In this document: positions 35,763-45,718 of the stretch, one piece after another
Layout of the letters: every line of letters begins with the position of its first letter
How positions within the stretch are numbered: position 1 is the first letter of the stretch
From: Lusitaniella coriacea LEGE 07157
Lineage (GTDB): Bacteria; Cyanobacteriota; Cyanobacteriia; Cyanobacteriales; Spirulinaceae
Assembly (NCBI RefSeq): GCF_015207425.1
Contig: NZ_JADEWZ010000013.1
Location: 62,001-126,000 of the forward strand
DNA length: 64,000 bases
Reading direction: 5' to 3'
Position numbers and translations under genes: made by a program
Notes under the pieces: generated by a model
Database searches by the model: none
Told to the model about the DNA's origin: nothing
The model's input: only the letters and a program-made list of their open reading frames with translations

Positions 35763-38489
35763 TCACTTCCCCTTCACAACATTCTTAATCCCTATCCAGC
35801 TATCCTCCAACAGGGAATATAAAACGGGAACCACAATCAAACTCAGTAGCGTTGACGCGAGCAATCCCCCAATAATCGTAACCGCCATTGGCTGGCGCAA
35901 CTCCGCTCCTGCACCCAAACCCAATGCAATGGGAACCATCCCCAAAATTGTCGAGAGAGTTGTCATCAAAATGGGACGCAAGCGCACCTGTCCTGTTTCG
36001 AGAATTGCCGCAGTTCGATTCAATCCCGATTGACGCAGTTGGTTGGCATAATCCATTAGCAAAAGCGCGTTTTTGTCAAGGAGTCCGAGGAGGAAAATAA
36101 TACCTATCAAGGAAATCGTGCCAAAATCGCTCTGGGTAACCAGAAGGGCGAGCATTGCCCCCACAATGGAGAGAGGTAGGGATAAACCCACCACAAGGGG
36201 TTCTAGGAGACGCTTAAACAGCAGAATCAGGAGTCCCAGCATACAAACTGCGGCGAGAGTTAGGGTTCCGGAAAAACTGCTCAGAACGCTATTGCTAGAT
36301 GCCGCATCTCCTTTGAGATCGAGGGTTACAGTGGGGGGAACGACATCCCGCGCGATCGCGAGTGCCTCCGTTGTGGCATCTCCCAAGGCTTTGCCTTGAA
36401 GCAAATTAGAGCTGAAATAAACGGCTCGCTTGCCATCGAGACGATCGATTTGGCTGGGTTTTTGAGGATCGCTGTCTGCGCTGGAAATCTCTACTTCCAC
36501 AAATCCAGACAGTTTTTCCACGCGGGTTTTAATTTCCTCCCCTGCTTGTTTCAAAATCTCTAAGTCATCTCCCAATAGCGCAATCTGTAGGGGTTTTCGG
36601 TCAATGGTATCGACAAATTGAATATCTTCAATGCTAATCGTGACATCTTCTAATTGAGGCAATTGAGCGCGCAGTTGTTCTTGGATTTGGGACGTACTCA
36701 ACAGGCGATCGCTTCTCAGTTTGACGTACATTTTCCCCTTATTGGGTTCTCCCCGAACTCCCACGACGGTAAAGGCAGATTCTACATCTTCGGTTTGTAA
36801 AGCAACGGCTTCAATTTTTTCTGCGGTTGTACGAGTTTCATTGAGCAGAAATTTTGTGGGAGATTCAGCTAAATCCGTCAGCCAATCAAAGGATTCTTCA
36901 CCAAAAATCGAATCGCCTTCTTCTGGGGGAGGCGGATTGGTTTCGGGAGATGGGGTTTCTGGGGATTCGCTTCCTCCCGGTAATTTCGGTAGGGGAGAGG
37001 AGAAGATAATATTAAATTCGCCGCGATCGAGTTTGGGAATAAACCCTTTGGGAATGAGGGGGATGAGGGCAACACCAGCCGCAAAACTGGCAATGGCAAT
37101 GATAACGACAATTCCGCGATGGTTTAAGGACCATTGCAATAGATTGCGGTAGGTTTGGAGGGCGGGAGAGCGTTCGGTGTCGTCTGGTTCCGGGATATTG
37201 TCGTTTCTTTGTTTTGGACGCAGCCACCAAACGGAGAGGACGGGAGAGAGAGTACGCGCAACCAGCAACGAGATGACGACGGCGGCGGAGACGGTTAATC
37301 CAAAGGGTTTAAAAAATTGACCGATGGTTCCTCCCATCAATGCCACGGGTAAAAAGACGGCGACAATGGTTAGGGTTGAGGCGGTGACGGTGAGTCCGAT
37401 TTCATCGGTTCCTCGAATTGCCGCTTGTTTAGGGGGTTCTCCGGCTTCGATGTGTCGGGAAATATTTTCTACATCGACGATCGCGTCATCGACGATAATC
37501 CCAATAACCAACGCTAGGGCGAGGAGTGTAATGGTTTCAAGATTAAACCCCGCGATCGCCATAACAATGAAGGTTCCCAACAAAGAAAGAGGAATCGCGA
37601 TCGCGGCAATTAAAGTGGCTCTCCAATTGAGTAAAAAGGGAAAAATGACCAAAACCGCCAAAATAATCGCCAAAATGAGCGCGTCAATTGTTGCTTGGGT
37701 GGCTTCGCGAATATAGTCCGCTTGGGTTTCTGCGAGGGTTAGGCGAACGTCGGGCAAACCCGCCTGAATGGTTTGGATCGCTTGCTCGACGCTGGCTACC
37801 ACATCTAAGGTATTCGCATCTCCCTGTTTAATCACCCGAAATGCTAGGGCATTCTCGTTGTTGAAGCGCACGAGGGTTTGAGGGGTTTCAATATTAGAAG
37901 TGTTATTTTTTCCTTCCTCGTTGGGGGAATCGTCCCCTAATAAATCGACTCTGAGGACTCCCGGTAACTGGCTGATGGGGGGGAGAATTTGTTTTTTGGC
38001 AATGTCGGTGAGTTCGGGAAGAGTTTTGTCCCGGCTTTTAAGGGCGTAGCTAATCGCAGTGGATTCGTTGAGGTTGAGGGGAATCACCTCAAAGGTAGTT
38101 TCGGGAGGGAGTTGGGCTTGTTGGAGTTGGGTTTTAACGCTCTGGGTGGAGGCTTGAAGATCGGTTCCCACCGAGAAGGCTAGGTTAATGACGCTTTGTC
38201 CGGGGTAGGTAGAGGAACGCAAACTATCGAGACGCGCGATCGCGCCCAGAGATTCTTCCAAAGATTGCGTCAGTTGCCCTTCCGTTTCCAACGCCGTGTC
38301 CAAAGGCGCTTTCGCCTGCACCACCACCACCGGAAACGTAATATCGGGAAAGAGGGCATATTTCAAACTGCTGAAGGCAAATAATCCCGCAACCGCGATC
38401 GCGAGCCAAAAACTCAGAGTCAGCCAAGGACGCGCGATCGCCCAGCGAGAAATATTCAGTCGTTCGCGCCAAGAGAGTTTGCGAGTCAT
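35763..38489 (-). CDS. RND-family efflux pump permease
   Basis: The 908-residue protein has the RND layout: first transmembrane helix at about 22-42, a periplasmic porter domain, a block of helices at about 265-470, a second porter region and a final block of helices. The helix-4 proton-relay motif GIIVDDAIVDVEN is present with both Asp residues, and there are characteristic PGQSVI and FIVMAIAG segments. It is about 120 residues shorter than AcrB because of compact periplasmic loops, and resembles the cyanobacterial single-gene RND type. No membrane-fusion or outer-membrane partner is adjacent. Confidence 0.92.
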   Translation of the reverse strand: MTRKLSWRERLNISRWAIARPWLTLSFWLAIAVAGLFAFSSLKYALFPDITFPVVVVQAKAPLDTALETEGQLTQSLEESLGAIARLDSLRSSTYPGQSVINLAFSVGTDLQASTQSVKTQLQQAQLPPETTFEVIPLNLNESTAISYALKSRDKTLPELTDIAKKQILPPISQLPGVLRVDLLGDDSPNEEGKNNTSNIETPQTLVRFNNENALAFRVIKQGDANTLDVVASVEQAIQTIQAGLPDVRLTLAETQADYIREATQATIDALILAIILAVLVIFPFLLNWRATLIAAIAIPLSLLGTFIVMAIAGFNLETITLLALALVIGIIVDDAIVDVENISRHIEAGEPPKQAAIRGTDEIGLTVTASTLTIVAVFLPVALMGGTIGQFFKPFGLTVSAAVVISLLVARTLSPVLSVWWLRPKQRNDNIPEPDDTERSPALQTYRNLLQWSLNHRGIVVIIAIASFAAGVALIPLIPKGFIPKLDRGEFNIIFSSPLPKLPGGSESPETPSPETNPPPPEEGDSIFGEESFDWLTDLAESPTKFLLNETRTTAEKIEAVALQTEDVESAFTVVGVRGEPNKGKMYVKLRSDRLLSTSQIQEQLRAQLPQLEDVTISIEDIQFVDTIDRKPLQIALLGDDLEILKQAGEEIKTRVEKLSGFVEVEISSADSDPQKPSQIDRLDGKRAVYFSSNLLQGKALGDATTEALAIARDVVPPTVTLDLKGDAASSNSVLSSFSGTLTLAAVCMLGLLILLFKRLLEPLVVGLSLPLSIVGAMLALLVTQSDFGTISLIGIIFLLGLLDKNALLLMDYANQLRQSGLNRTAAILETGQVRLRPILMTTLSTILGMVPIALGLGAGAELRQPMAVTIIGGLLASTLLSLIVVPVLYSLLEDSWIGIKNVVKGK

Positions 38490-38568
38490 GGTGGGTAGAG
38501 CGTAGAAGAGAGAGGACAGCCAGAACCAGGATACCCCGTACTAGCGAGCATCGCTGGCATTCCGAAGT

Positions 38569-38931
38569 TTAACGACTTAATTCGCGATAGCACGCCATGC
38601 CAATCTCGCTAAACGCTTGAGGAGTTCGTCGGGTTTGCGCGGCTCTCCGATTGAGTGCCACAAACTGCTCGCGTGTGAATCGATTTTGAAAGCGTCTGAG
38701 GGTACAACTGCAAAGTTTTTGAGCTTGTTCTGCCGATACGCCCTCGCGAGCCGCTCGTCCCTTGCAACTTTTCAAATAATCCTCCCGGAGACTTTGGGGA
38801 TATGAATTTTGAGCGAGGAGTTGGGGGTTTGAAAGCCCTGCTCGAGCAACGCGAGTATTTCCGGGAATCACAAGCGTTAGGGCGAGCAAACAGAGATTAA
38901 TTAAAGAAAAATGACGAATTTGAGTTTTCAT
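38569..38931 (-). CDS. Small secreted hypothetical protein
   Basis: The 120-residue protein has a probable signal peptide (NLCLLALTLVIPGNTRVARA, cleavage near residue 31). The mature part is basic, with four cysteines (CKGRAAREG, KLCSCTL, GMACYREL) that could form two disulfides. It matches no family I know. AGGAGG lies 11 nt before the ATG at 38931. It is 79 bp downstream of the RND gene start on the other side and is not clearly linked to it. Confidence 0.6.
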   Translation of the reverse strand: MKTQIRHFSLINLCLLALTLVIPGNTRVARAGLSNPQLLAQNSYPQSLREDYLKSCKGRAAREGVSAEQAQKLCSCTLRRFQNRFTREQFVALNRRAAQTRRTPQAFSEIGMACYRELSR

Positions 38932-39159
38932 GAATATTTTGACCTCCTAACCTATAGACAGAAACCGAACTCGATTGAGGTTAATCCATTATGCCGTAGG
39001 GTGGCATTTCCTTATTTCCCCTCGTTCTATTTAAGAATCTATTGGTTCCCTTCGGGTTCCCCAGCAAAGAAAAAACCACACAGCCAATTTAAGAAGACTG
39101 CATGGATGGAAATTAAGTGTTGTGAGATGGAAAACGTTCAATCCAGAAGAGATGGGGAA

Positions 39160-40410
39160 TTAGCCCAAAGATTCTAAATAATCCCGAACGCGGTTGCGGC
39201 GCTTGGGTTGGCGCAACTTTTGCAACGCCTTGGCTTCAATTTGTCGCACTCGTTCGCGAGACAATTCGAGAGCGCGCCCGATTTCCGCTAAAGAGTAGGG
39301 GGTTCCATTCTTCAAGCCGTAGCGCATTTGAATGACATCCCGCTCTCGGCTGGTTAAATCTGCCAGCATTTGATGCAATTCCCGAATTAGAGCTTCGCGC
39401 ATCAAAGAATCTTCCGGGGACATCCCTTCCGTTTCCAGCAAATCGCCCAATTCCGTATCTTTTTCCTTACCGACTTTGATTTCGAGGGATACCGATCGCG
39501 GAACGCGCAACAGGACTTCCCGCACCTGTTCGGGGGTCATATCCAATTCCTTGGCAATATCCTCGGTTTTGGCAGTGCGTCCTTTCTCCTGAGAAATTTT
39601 GCGCTGGGCTTTTTTGATTTTGTTGAGTTTCTCGGTGATGTGAACCGGGAGGCGAATCGTGCGGCTTTGGGTCGCGATCGCGCGGGTAATTCCCTGACGA
39701 ATCCACCAGTAGGCATAGGTTGAGAAGCGATACCCCTTAGTGGGGTCAAATTTATCCACCGCTCGCTCCAGCCCCAACGTGCCTTCCTGAATCAAATCCA
39801 GCAATTCTAAGCCACGATTTTGATACTTCTTCGCCACCGAGACAACCAGGCGCAAATTCGCCTTGATCATGTGTTCTTTGGCGCGTACCCCGGTTTTTTG
39901 AACCTGCTCTAATTCCTGAACCGATAGCTCGGCTAATTCCGCCCAGCGTTGCTTGCCGTTAGCAAGGGATTGCTTCAACTCCTGCACGTTCATTTCCGCC
40001 ACTTTTGCCCACCGTTCCCAAGACGGACGATGCCCCAATTGAGCCACCAGGCGATCGTGGGTGTCGATGAGATTCACATAACGCTCCATCAACTCATCGC
40101 CCTCGGTTGCAGCTTGATTCCGCAATTCGAGCAACGCGACATGACGCTGAATCCCTTGCGCCTCTGACACTTCTTCATCTCGCCGCAGTAGGGGAACGCG
40201 ACCGATCTCGCTCAAATACAGCCGGACTAAATCAGTGGTGCTGCGGCTGCGATTTTTGCCCCCCTTGCTCGTGCTAGCGTCCTCAAAATCGAGTTCGATC
40301 AGCTCGTCGTCCAATTCTTGGTTTGAGGCATCGGTAGAAGAGAACTCTAAATCTTGAGGTGATGGCATTGGCTTGTTTTCTGTGTCAGGATAGAAAGGTG
40401 TGGCTGGCAT
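39160..40410 (-). CDS. sigC: RNA polymerase sigma factor, group 2 SigC-like
   Basis: The 416-residue sigma-70 protein has an acidic N-terminal tail, region 1.2 (DLVRLYLSEIGRVPLL), a non-conserved helical insert (about 100-170), region 2 (LRLVVSVAKKYQNRGLELLDLIQEGTLGL, FSTYAYWWIRQ), region 3 and region 4 (LTSRERDVIQMRYG ... LSRERVRQIEAKAL). The insert (HDRLVAQLGHRPSWERWA) matches what I recall of the cyanobacterial SigC group, a non-essential sigma linked to stationary phase and carbon/nitrogen balance. A confident subgroup call needs a tree. It diverges from carA. Confidence 0.9.
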   Translation of the reverse strand: MPATPFYPDTENKPMPSPQDLEFSSTDASNQELDDELIELDFEDASTSKGGKNRSRSTTDLVRLYLSEIGRVPLLRRDEEVSEAQGIQRHVALLELRNQAATEGDELMERYVNLIDTHDRLVAQLGHRPSWERWAKVAEMNVQELKQSLANGKQRWAELAELSVQELEQVQKTGVRAKEHMIKANLRLVVSVAKKYQNRGLELLDLIQEGTLGLERAVDKFDPTKGYRFSTYAYWWIRQGITRAIATQSRTIRLPVHITEKLNKIKKAQRKISQEKGRTAKTEDIAKELDMTPEQVREVLLRVPRSVSLEIKVGKEKDTELGDLLETEGMSPEDSLMREALIRELHQMLADLTSRERDVIQMRYGLKNGTPYSLAEIGRALELSRERVRQIEAKALQKLRQPKRRNRVRDYLESLG

Positions 40411-40815
40411 AATCGTGTCTCACTTACGATAGGTAGGCAACAGGAATAGATCGTGGGGGAAGATTTTCAGTTGGGTCTGACTGTCGAGCAATTCAATTAA
40501 CGCTGTACGCACCCTACTTGCCCCTTCTAATCCTTAAGTTGCCCAAATTCAAACAAAAAGGAACATCTCTAAAAAAATTTTCTAGAATCTCTTCTAGAAC
40601 CGACGTTTCTGACCCCATCGTCAGTATAAGAAAGGATTCGCGAGAAAGAAGTGACTTCGGTCAAGGGCTTACCATAATCTTCATCACCTTGGGGAGTGAT
40701 TCCTGAAAGTTGTCAAGCTCCGCAGGACAGAACGAACAAAGAGAATGAGTAAAATTCGCGATCGCTGCTAAAGTGATTGGGTGAGTTTACTTATCTTCAA
40801 TCTTCGTCACTGCTC
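40411..40815. other. Divergent promoter region of sigC and carA
   Basis: These 405 bases hold the leaders of both genes. I did not find an unambiguous -35/-10 pair. A TTGTCA at 40710-40715 and HIP1 at 40759-40766 are the recognisable elements. Confidence 0.5.
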
Positions 40816-41952
40816 ATGCCTATATCAGCCGCTACACCTGCTCTCCTCGTCCTCGCGGATGGCTCGGTTTTTCAGGGATGGTCAACAGGAGCCAAAGGAA
40901 CCGCGATCGGAGAAGTCGTTTTCAACACGGGAATGACAGGCTACCAGGAAGTCATGACCGATCCCAGTTATTGCGGTCAAATCGTCATCTTCACCTATCC
41001 AGAATTGGGAAACACGGGGGTTAATGCCGACGATGAGGAATCGAGTGCGCCCCAGCTTAAAGGGATTGTGGCGCGGAATATCTGCAATCGTCCCAGTAAT
41101 TGGCGAGCCACCCAATCTTTACCGGATTATTTGAGCGAGCATCGGATTCCAGGTATTTACGGCATCGATACCCGCGCCTTAACGCGCAAAATTCGTTCCG
41201 GTGGAGCAATGAACGGGGGAATTTCCACAGAAATTCTCGATCCCGAAGAATTATTGCGTCAAGTAACAGCAGCTCCGCAGATGGCTGGGTTGAATTTAGT
41301 GCAAGATGTCACCACCCAGGAATCCTATGAATGGACGCAAGCCACCGATGCACCTTGGAAATTTCGCGCGCCTCAACAGGAAGACACCCCAGAATTAACC
41401 GTTGTCGCTCTCGATTTTGGGGTCAAGCGGAATATTCTCATGCGATTGGCAAGCTACGGCTGTCGCGTCATTGTTGTTCCCGCCCACACGCCCCCAGCAG
41501 AAATCCTTAAGTACAATCCCGATGGAATTTTTCTCTCCAATGGCCCTGGGGATCCTGCCGCTGTCAAAGAAGGAATTGAAACAACCAAAGCATTGATTGA
41601 GAGCAAAAAGCCCATATTCGGCATTTGTATGGGTCACCAAATTCTGGGACTCTCTCTCGGCGCAGATACCTTTAAATTAAAATTCGGACATCGGGGTTTG
41701 AACCAACCAGCAGGCTTGAAACAACAAGTTGAAATTACCAGCCAAAATCACGGCTTTGCCGTTGCAGCAGAATCCTTAAATGCGGATGTAGAAATTACCC
41801 ATCTCAATTTGAACGACCAAACTGTTGCTGGATTGCGCCATAAAACCTTGCCGCTCTTTTCCGTGCAGTATCACCCTGAAGCCAGTCCGGGTCCCCACGA
41901 TGCGGATTATTTATTCGAGCAATTTGTCAACCTGATGCGAGAGCGTAAATAG
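40816..41952 (+). CDS. carA: Carbamoyl-phosphate synthase small subunit (glutaminase)
   Basis: The 378-residue glutamine amidotransferase subunit supplies ammonia to CarB for carbamoyl phosphate used in arginine and pyrimidine synthesis. The N-terminal domain ([17 protein letters not shown] ... [10 protein letters not shown]) is followed by a class I GATase domain with catalytic Cys in FGICMGHQ and His/Glu in [13 protein letters not shown]. The start is the ATG at 40816 ([11 protein letters not shown]), since the upstream 13 residues have no ribosome site or family resemblance. Length matches the family. Confidence 0.96.
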   Translation: MPISAATPALLVLADGSVFQGWSTGAKGTAIGEVVFNTGMTGYQEVMTDPSYCGQIVIFTYPELGNTGVNADDEESSAPQLKGIVARNICNRPSNWRATQSLPDYLSEHRIPGIYGIDTRALTRKIRSGGAMNGGISTEILDPEELLRQVTAAPQMAGLNLVQDVTTQESYEWTQATDAPWKFRAPQQEDTPELTVVALDFGVKRNILMRLASYGCRVIVVPAHTPPAEILKYNPDGIFLSNGPGDPAAVKEGIETTKALIESKKPIFGICMGHQILGLSLGADTFKLKFGHRGLNQPAGLKQQVEITSQNHGFAVAAESLNADVEITHLNLNDQTVAGLRHKTLPLFSVQYHPEASPGPHDADYLFEQFVNLMRERK

Positions 41953-42117
41953 AGTTCTCCGCACGAGTTAGGACGCGGTTGTAGTGGATTATAGAAGACA
42001 ACTGGGCAAGTCGAGTGCCACCTCCTGGCTGGCGATATACCTGTCCACAAAATGCGGATTTCCCGATATACTAAGGCATTAACTTGCAAACGCTACATAC
42101 AGTTCGAGGAGGAGATT

Positions 42118-42486
42118 ATTCCTGAGCCACTCACCCTGACAGTCAGCTTAAGGGGAACTCGCGAAATCAAGGAAAATTGTCAAATTTTCCGACTGACTGG
42201 CTTACTAGATGCTTTTTCTGAACCCACATTTCGGAGAGTTATCAGCAACTATATTGATGAAGGTCCCCCCAATATTATTTTGGCGCTTTCCCAAATCGAC
42301 TTTGTTGATAGCTCTGGTTTAGGCGCTCTCGTTCAGTTGGTTAAAAAGGCGCAGACGGCTGGAGGGACGCTACAAATTGTCACGAATCCCCGCGTGACTC
42401 AAACAGTTAAGTTAGTGCGTCTCGAAAAGTTTCTCTCTTTGCAACCCTCAGTTGAAGACGCTTTAACTAACTTGGAAAGTTCGTAA
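42118..42486 (+). CDS. STAS-domain anti-sigma-factor antagonist
   Basis: The protein is a single STAS domain, about 122 residues from the ATT at 42118. It has the core strand QIFRLTGLLDAF, the regulatory serine motif DFVDSSGLGALVQLV and the C-terminal TVKLVRLEKFLSL. The only in-frame ATG, at 42052, has no ribosome site and codes for 22 residues unlike the family. GAGGAGG ends 5 nt before ATT-CCT, so translation may begin at this unusual codon. The domain is of the SpoIIAA type, whose phosphorylation on Ser is reversed in partner switching; no kinase or phosphatase is adjacent. Confidence 0.75.
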   Translation: MPEPLTLTVSLRGTREIKENCQIFRLTGLLDAFSEPTFRRVISNYIDEGPPNIILALSQIDFVDSSGLGALVQLVKKAQTAGGTLQIVTNPRVTQTVKLVRLEKFLSLQPSVEDALTNLESS

Positions 42487-42596
42487 AGTACAACCCAAAA
42501 TTTACAAACGGCAAAAGTTTATTGAGTAAGAAATCATTGTCGATCTTCTCTGCTCGCAACGGATTGATTGTCGTCTTATGTGTTGAATGAAATTCT

Positions 42597-42632
42597 CGCT
42601 ATCCGGAAAGCGAACCGGATGGCGTTTTCTTT
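42597..42632 (+). terminator. Rho-independent terminator after the STAS gene
   Basis: A 10-bp stem (CGCTATCCGG with CCGGATGGCG, one G-T pair) with an 8-nt loop is followed by TTTTCTTT. It separates the STAS gene from the mini-RNase III gene. Confidence 0.8.
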
Positions 42633-42748
42633 AGGGAGTTGCTTTAAGAAGGTTAAAATCGGAAGGTTGAGATTGGAACCCCAGGTTGAAAAATCGCGAC
42701 TGCCCAAAGTCCCCATCAGAAGCATCGATCTCGAATCACCTTTTGGTA

Positions 42749-43147
42749 ATGGGTATCAATTCCCTTGCTGCTTCGGTATTGGCTCAAGTCGAGCAATTAT
42801 CCCCGACTGCTTTAGCCTATCTGGGCGATGCAGTTTATGAGTTGTATGTTCGCACGCATTATCTATTGCCTCCCAGACGGATTTCTGACTATCATGGGCG
42901 GGTTGTGGCTCAAGTTCGTGCTGAGAGTCAGGCTTATCAACTCCAAATCCTAGAAGCGCACCTCACTGATGCCGAGCGATCGATTCTGCGGCGCGGACGC
43001 AATGCGGCAACCCGTCGCCCTCAACGTTTATCACCAGAAATTTATCAACAAGCGACGAGTCTCGAAGCGTTAATTGGTTATCTCTATCTAACCAACCCCG
43101 AACGTTTAAACCAGTTATGGGAAAAGCTCGAACTCGATCGCGCGTAA
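42749..43147 (+). CDS. mrnC: Mini-ribonuclease III
   Basis: The 132-residue protein is a single RNase III catalytic domain without the double-stranded RNA-binding domain. The active-site motif [15 protein letters not shown] is near the N-terminus, and the second metal-binding Glu/Asp pair sits in [13 protein letters not shown]. Mini-III in Bacillus matures 23S rRNA ends. The start is the ATG at 42749. A TTG at 42686 in frame adds 21 residues of no resemblance. It is 28 bp upstream of the rRNA methyltransferase gene, so the two are probably co-transcribed, as in many cyanobacteria. Confidence 0.93.
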   Translation: MGINSLAASVLAQVEQLSPTALAYLGDAVYELYVRTHYLLPPRRISDYHGRVVAQVRAESQAYQLQILEAHLTDAERSILRRGRNAATRRPQRLSPEIYQQATSLEALIGYLYLTNPERLNQLWEKLELDRA

Positions 43148-43175
43148 ACTCAAAAGTCATCTATTCCTGACAATC

Positions 43176-44093
43176 ATGACCGATCGACCGAAGCGAAAAA
43201 ATACGTCTTTCCCACGCCCTCAAAGGGGTTCTTCTAACCGTGCTTTTAAAGGAAAGGCGAAGTCCTCTTCTTCTTATAAACCGACTTATAAAGACAGGCC
43301 TCCAACCGTCCAGGAGGAGGAAAGGGAAGAGGGGAGCAACGACTTTATTTACGGTCGCCACCCCGTCCTCGCAGCATTAGAGGGAGAGCGCCAACTAAAT
43401 CGGATTTGGATTACGCCTCGCTTGCGCTACGATCCCCGCTTTCATTCTTTGATCGAAACGGCAAAAGGGAGCGGCACTGTGGTGGATGAGGTGGAACCTC
43501 ACCGTTTAAATCAGATTGTGAGGGCGGTCAATCATCAAGGGGTGGTGGCTCAGGTTTCCCCCTATCGCTATTTGGATTTGGGGGAGTTAATTGAGGGCGC
43601 GCGATCGCGCAGCGAACAGCCTGTCCTTGTTGTTGCAGAGGGGATCGCCGATCCCCACAACCTCGGTGCGATTATCCGAACGGCTGAAGCGATTGGCGCG
43701 CAAGGGTTGATTATCCCCCAACGACGAGCAGTGGGGATCACTTCAACAGTCGTGAAGGTTGCCGCTGGCGCGCTGGAAAATATTTCAATCGCCAGAGTGG
43801 TGAACCTCAGTCGCGCCTTAGAAGAATTAAAAGAGGCGGGTTTTTGGATTTACGGCACAACGGCGGAAGGAGACAAACCCATACACTCCGTTGATTTTAG
43901 CGGTGCTGTTGCCCTTGTAATTGGCTCGGAAGGGAAGGGGTTGAATTTACTCACCCAAGGGCGCTGCGATGTTTTGATCTCGATTCCCCTAGCTGGGAAA
44001 ACCCCCAGTCTCAATGCTTCAGTTGCAGCCGCAATGACCCTTTACGAGGTTTATCGCCAGCGCTGGTCCCAGACGCACTATTTGGAAACTTGA
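43176..44093 (+). CDS. rlmB: TrmH/SpoU-family 23S rRNA methyltransferase (RlmB-like)
   Basis: The 305-residue protein has a basic, disordered N-terminal extension (about 1-55), the substrate-binding domain ([14 protein letters not shown], about 57-130) and the knotted SPOUT methyltransferase domain (about 148-300). The latter has motif 1 [14 protein letters not shown], motif 2 [10 protein letters not shown] and motif 3 [17 protein letters not shown]. Family members methylate 2'-O of G2251 in 23S rRNA; a tRNA target cannot be excluded. Its position after mini-III suggests joint rRNA maturation. Confidence 0.92.
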   Translation: MTDRPKRKNTSFPRPQRGSSNRAFKGKAKSSSSYKPTYKDRPPTVQEEEREEGSNDFIYGRHPVLAALEGERQLNRIWITPRLRYDPRFHSLIETAKGSGTVVDEVEPHRLNQIVRAVNHQGVVAQVSPYRYLDLGELIEGARSRSEQPVLVVAEGIADPHNLGAIIRTAEAIGAQGLIIPQRRAVGITSTVVKVAAGALENISIARVVNLSRALEELKEAGFWIYGTTAEGDKPIHSVDFSGAVALVIGSEGKGLNLLTQGRCDVLISIPLAGKTPSLNASVAAAMTLYEVYRQRWSQTHYLET

Positions 44094-44225
44094 TGGGCTG
44101 AGGACTTTAAAAAAAAGAGAATACAGAGTATAAAGTATAGTGTTTAGTTTGCGATTGTTAATTAATGTGAAGAGTCTCGGCAGAATGTTGCCGGGTTAAA
44201 TCCTGCCAAACTGTAAAAAAAAGCT

Positions 44226-44510
44226 ATGAAAGAAGTGCTGACTAAAATTTTGGAATCGTTAGGACTGGCTTGTTGGGTTGAAATTGTTACTGAGAACCCG
44301 CGGTGTACCTACTATTTTGGCCCTTTTGCTTCTAACCAAGAGGCTCAAAGGTCAGTTGCGGGTTATGTGGAAGATTTGAAAAAGGAAGGGGCAACCGGAA
44401 TTTCTGTTGAGATTAAGCGAGTAAACCCGAAGGAATTGACAATTTTTGATGAATTGGGGGAATTGAGTGACCTTGAGAGATTCCCCGCTCTCAAGCGTCA
44501 ATTGTCCTAA
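44226..44510 (+). CDS. DUF1816-family protein
   Basis: The 94-residue protein has the family pattern CWVEIVTENPRCTYYFGPF ... EAQRSVAGYVEDLKKEGA at positions 16-60, followed by an acidic tail (DELGELSDLERFPAL). DUF1816 is found in cyanobacteria and resembles the CpcD-like linker fold, but its role is not established. The ATG at 44226 has no strong ribosome site. A leader of more than 100 nt upstream contains a short GGCAG/CTGCC inverted repeat. Confidence 0.85.
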   Translation: MKEVLTKILESLGLACWVEIVTENPRCTYYFGPFASNQEAQRSVAGYVEDLKKEGATGISVEIKRVNPKELTIFDELGELSDLERFPALKRQLS

Positions 44511-44610
44511 GTTGGGGATTTCGAGAGAACGGGAGATATCGCAATTCTCCATCTAGTGAGGTTCGCTGACTTCAGAGTTTGAGCGCCTAATGCACATTAA
44601 GCGTGATTTT

Positions 44611-44689
44611 GTAGGTTGGGTTGAATAAAATGAAACCCAAGATCAAAAAGGGTTTTGTTGAGTTTCGCTCGCGCTCAACACCAACCTAC
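44611..44689. repeat. Long inverted-repeat (cruciform) element
   Basis: Outer arms GTAGGTTGG (44611-44619) and CCAACCTAC (44681-44689) enclose an inner hairpin GTTGAG/CTCAAC and a GGGTT/AACCC pair. It resembles the common bacterial GTAGGTTGGGTTGAG intergenic palindromes, and it could also end transcription of either flanking gene. Confidence 0.65.
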
Positions 44690-44807
44690 TTTTTCCCAAA
44701 GGGGAACCAAAAAGCGTTATTTTGAGCTTTTAATAACTCAACTTGCTAGTTATTCGCTTAATCCCCCTTAAAAAGGAGGACTTTCTGCTCGAAGCGGAAA
44801 AGGTGGG

Positions 44808-45626
44808 TTATTCGATGACAAGATTGGGATGGGCTTCAATCCACTGTTGAATATCCTTAAGGACTAATTCTGGAATTTCCCAAGGGAAAAGGTGGGCGAC
44901 GTTTTCATAGCAGCGCCATTGAGAATGAGGAAGGGCTTGGGCGGTTTCTTGGCTCGATCGCGCGGTAATATGACAATCGTTCGATCCTGCTAAAACTAAG
45001 GACGGAACTTGAATTTTCGATAAGTCCTCAAGGCGGTTATACCCTTCTCGCAGAGATTGTGAGAGGGCGCGATTTGCAGCCCCAGACGTGTTGAAATAGG
45101 CACTGAGGGCTTCAGAGGCTAAATAATGATAAGCAATAGGGTTGTGCTGACTGAGAAGGTAGCGAAAAAGAGATCGCCTGCCAAACGTATTAATATTCCA
45201 CTGCCAACCCGGTCTAATCCAGTTTACGATCCCAGCGATCCCCGTGTAAAGTAGGTCTTGCCAAGTGGTAGGAGGATGGTTCCCTGCGGGGCGAGCGGCA
45301 CTCCCAATGAGAATTAAGCCGCTAAAGCGGTCGGGAGAGCGCAATAACAGCTCTAAGGCTAAAATTCCCCCTAAAGACCACCCTAAGAGCAAGCAACGGC
45401 GAATGCCAAATCGATCGAGGAGGGTTTCGAGATCCTCTAGGTGATCGCTCATAGCGAAGTCTTCTGAGGTGCGACTTTTGCCATAACCCCGTAAATCCGG
45501 GGCGAGAGTTAAAAAGTCTTGGGAGAGAGGGTTGGTGAAGACGGACATGGCTTGAGCGGAACCGGGATGCCCGTGCAGGCAAAGAATCGGGAAGCCTTGA
45601 CCTTTGAGTTCGACGTTCAAATTCAT
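44808..45626 (-). CDS. Alpha/beta-fold hydrolase
   Basis: The 272-residue protein has a complete catalytic set: nucleophile in GWSLGG, Asp in AGSNDCH and His in NVAHLFPWEIPE. The oxyanion motif is LHGHPGS, and APDLRGYGKS is also present. It resembles the large family of esterases and epoxide-hydrolase-like proteins; the substrate cannot be told. The N-terminus is short and soluble. It reads leftward, divergent from hom with a 92-bp gap. Confidence 0.9.
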   Translation of the reverse strand: MNLNVELKGQGFPILCLHGHPGSAQAMSVFTNPLSQDFLTLAPDLRGYGKSRTSEDFAMSDHLEDLETLLDRFGIRRCLLLGWSLGGILALELLLRSPDRFSGLILIGSAARPAGNHPPTTWQDLLYTGIAGIVNWIRPGWQWNINTFGRRSLFRYLLSQHNPIAYHYLASEALSAYFNTSGAANRALSQSLREGYNRLEDLSKIQVPSLVLAGSNDCHITARSSQETAQALPHSQWRCYENVAHLFPWEIPELVLKDIQQWIEAHPNLVIE

Positions 45627-45718
45627 TGCGTAAGAGAAACAAAAAGAATCTTAGGGGCAATTGACGCGATCGCGCTGATAAGCTAAGTAAAGTACAACAA
45701 TCAATCCCAAGCAAGGTC

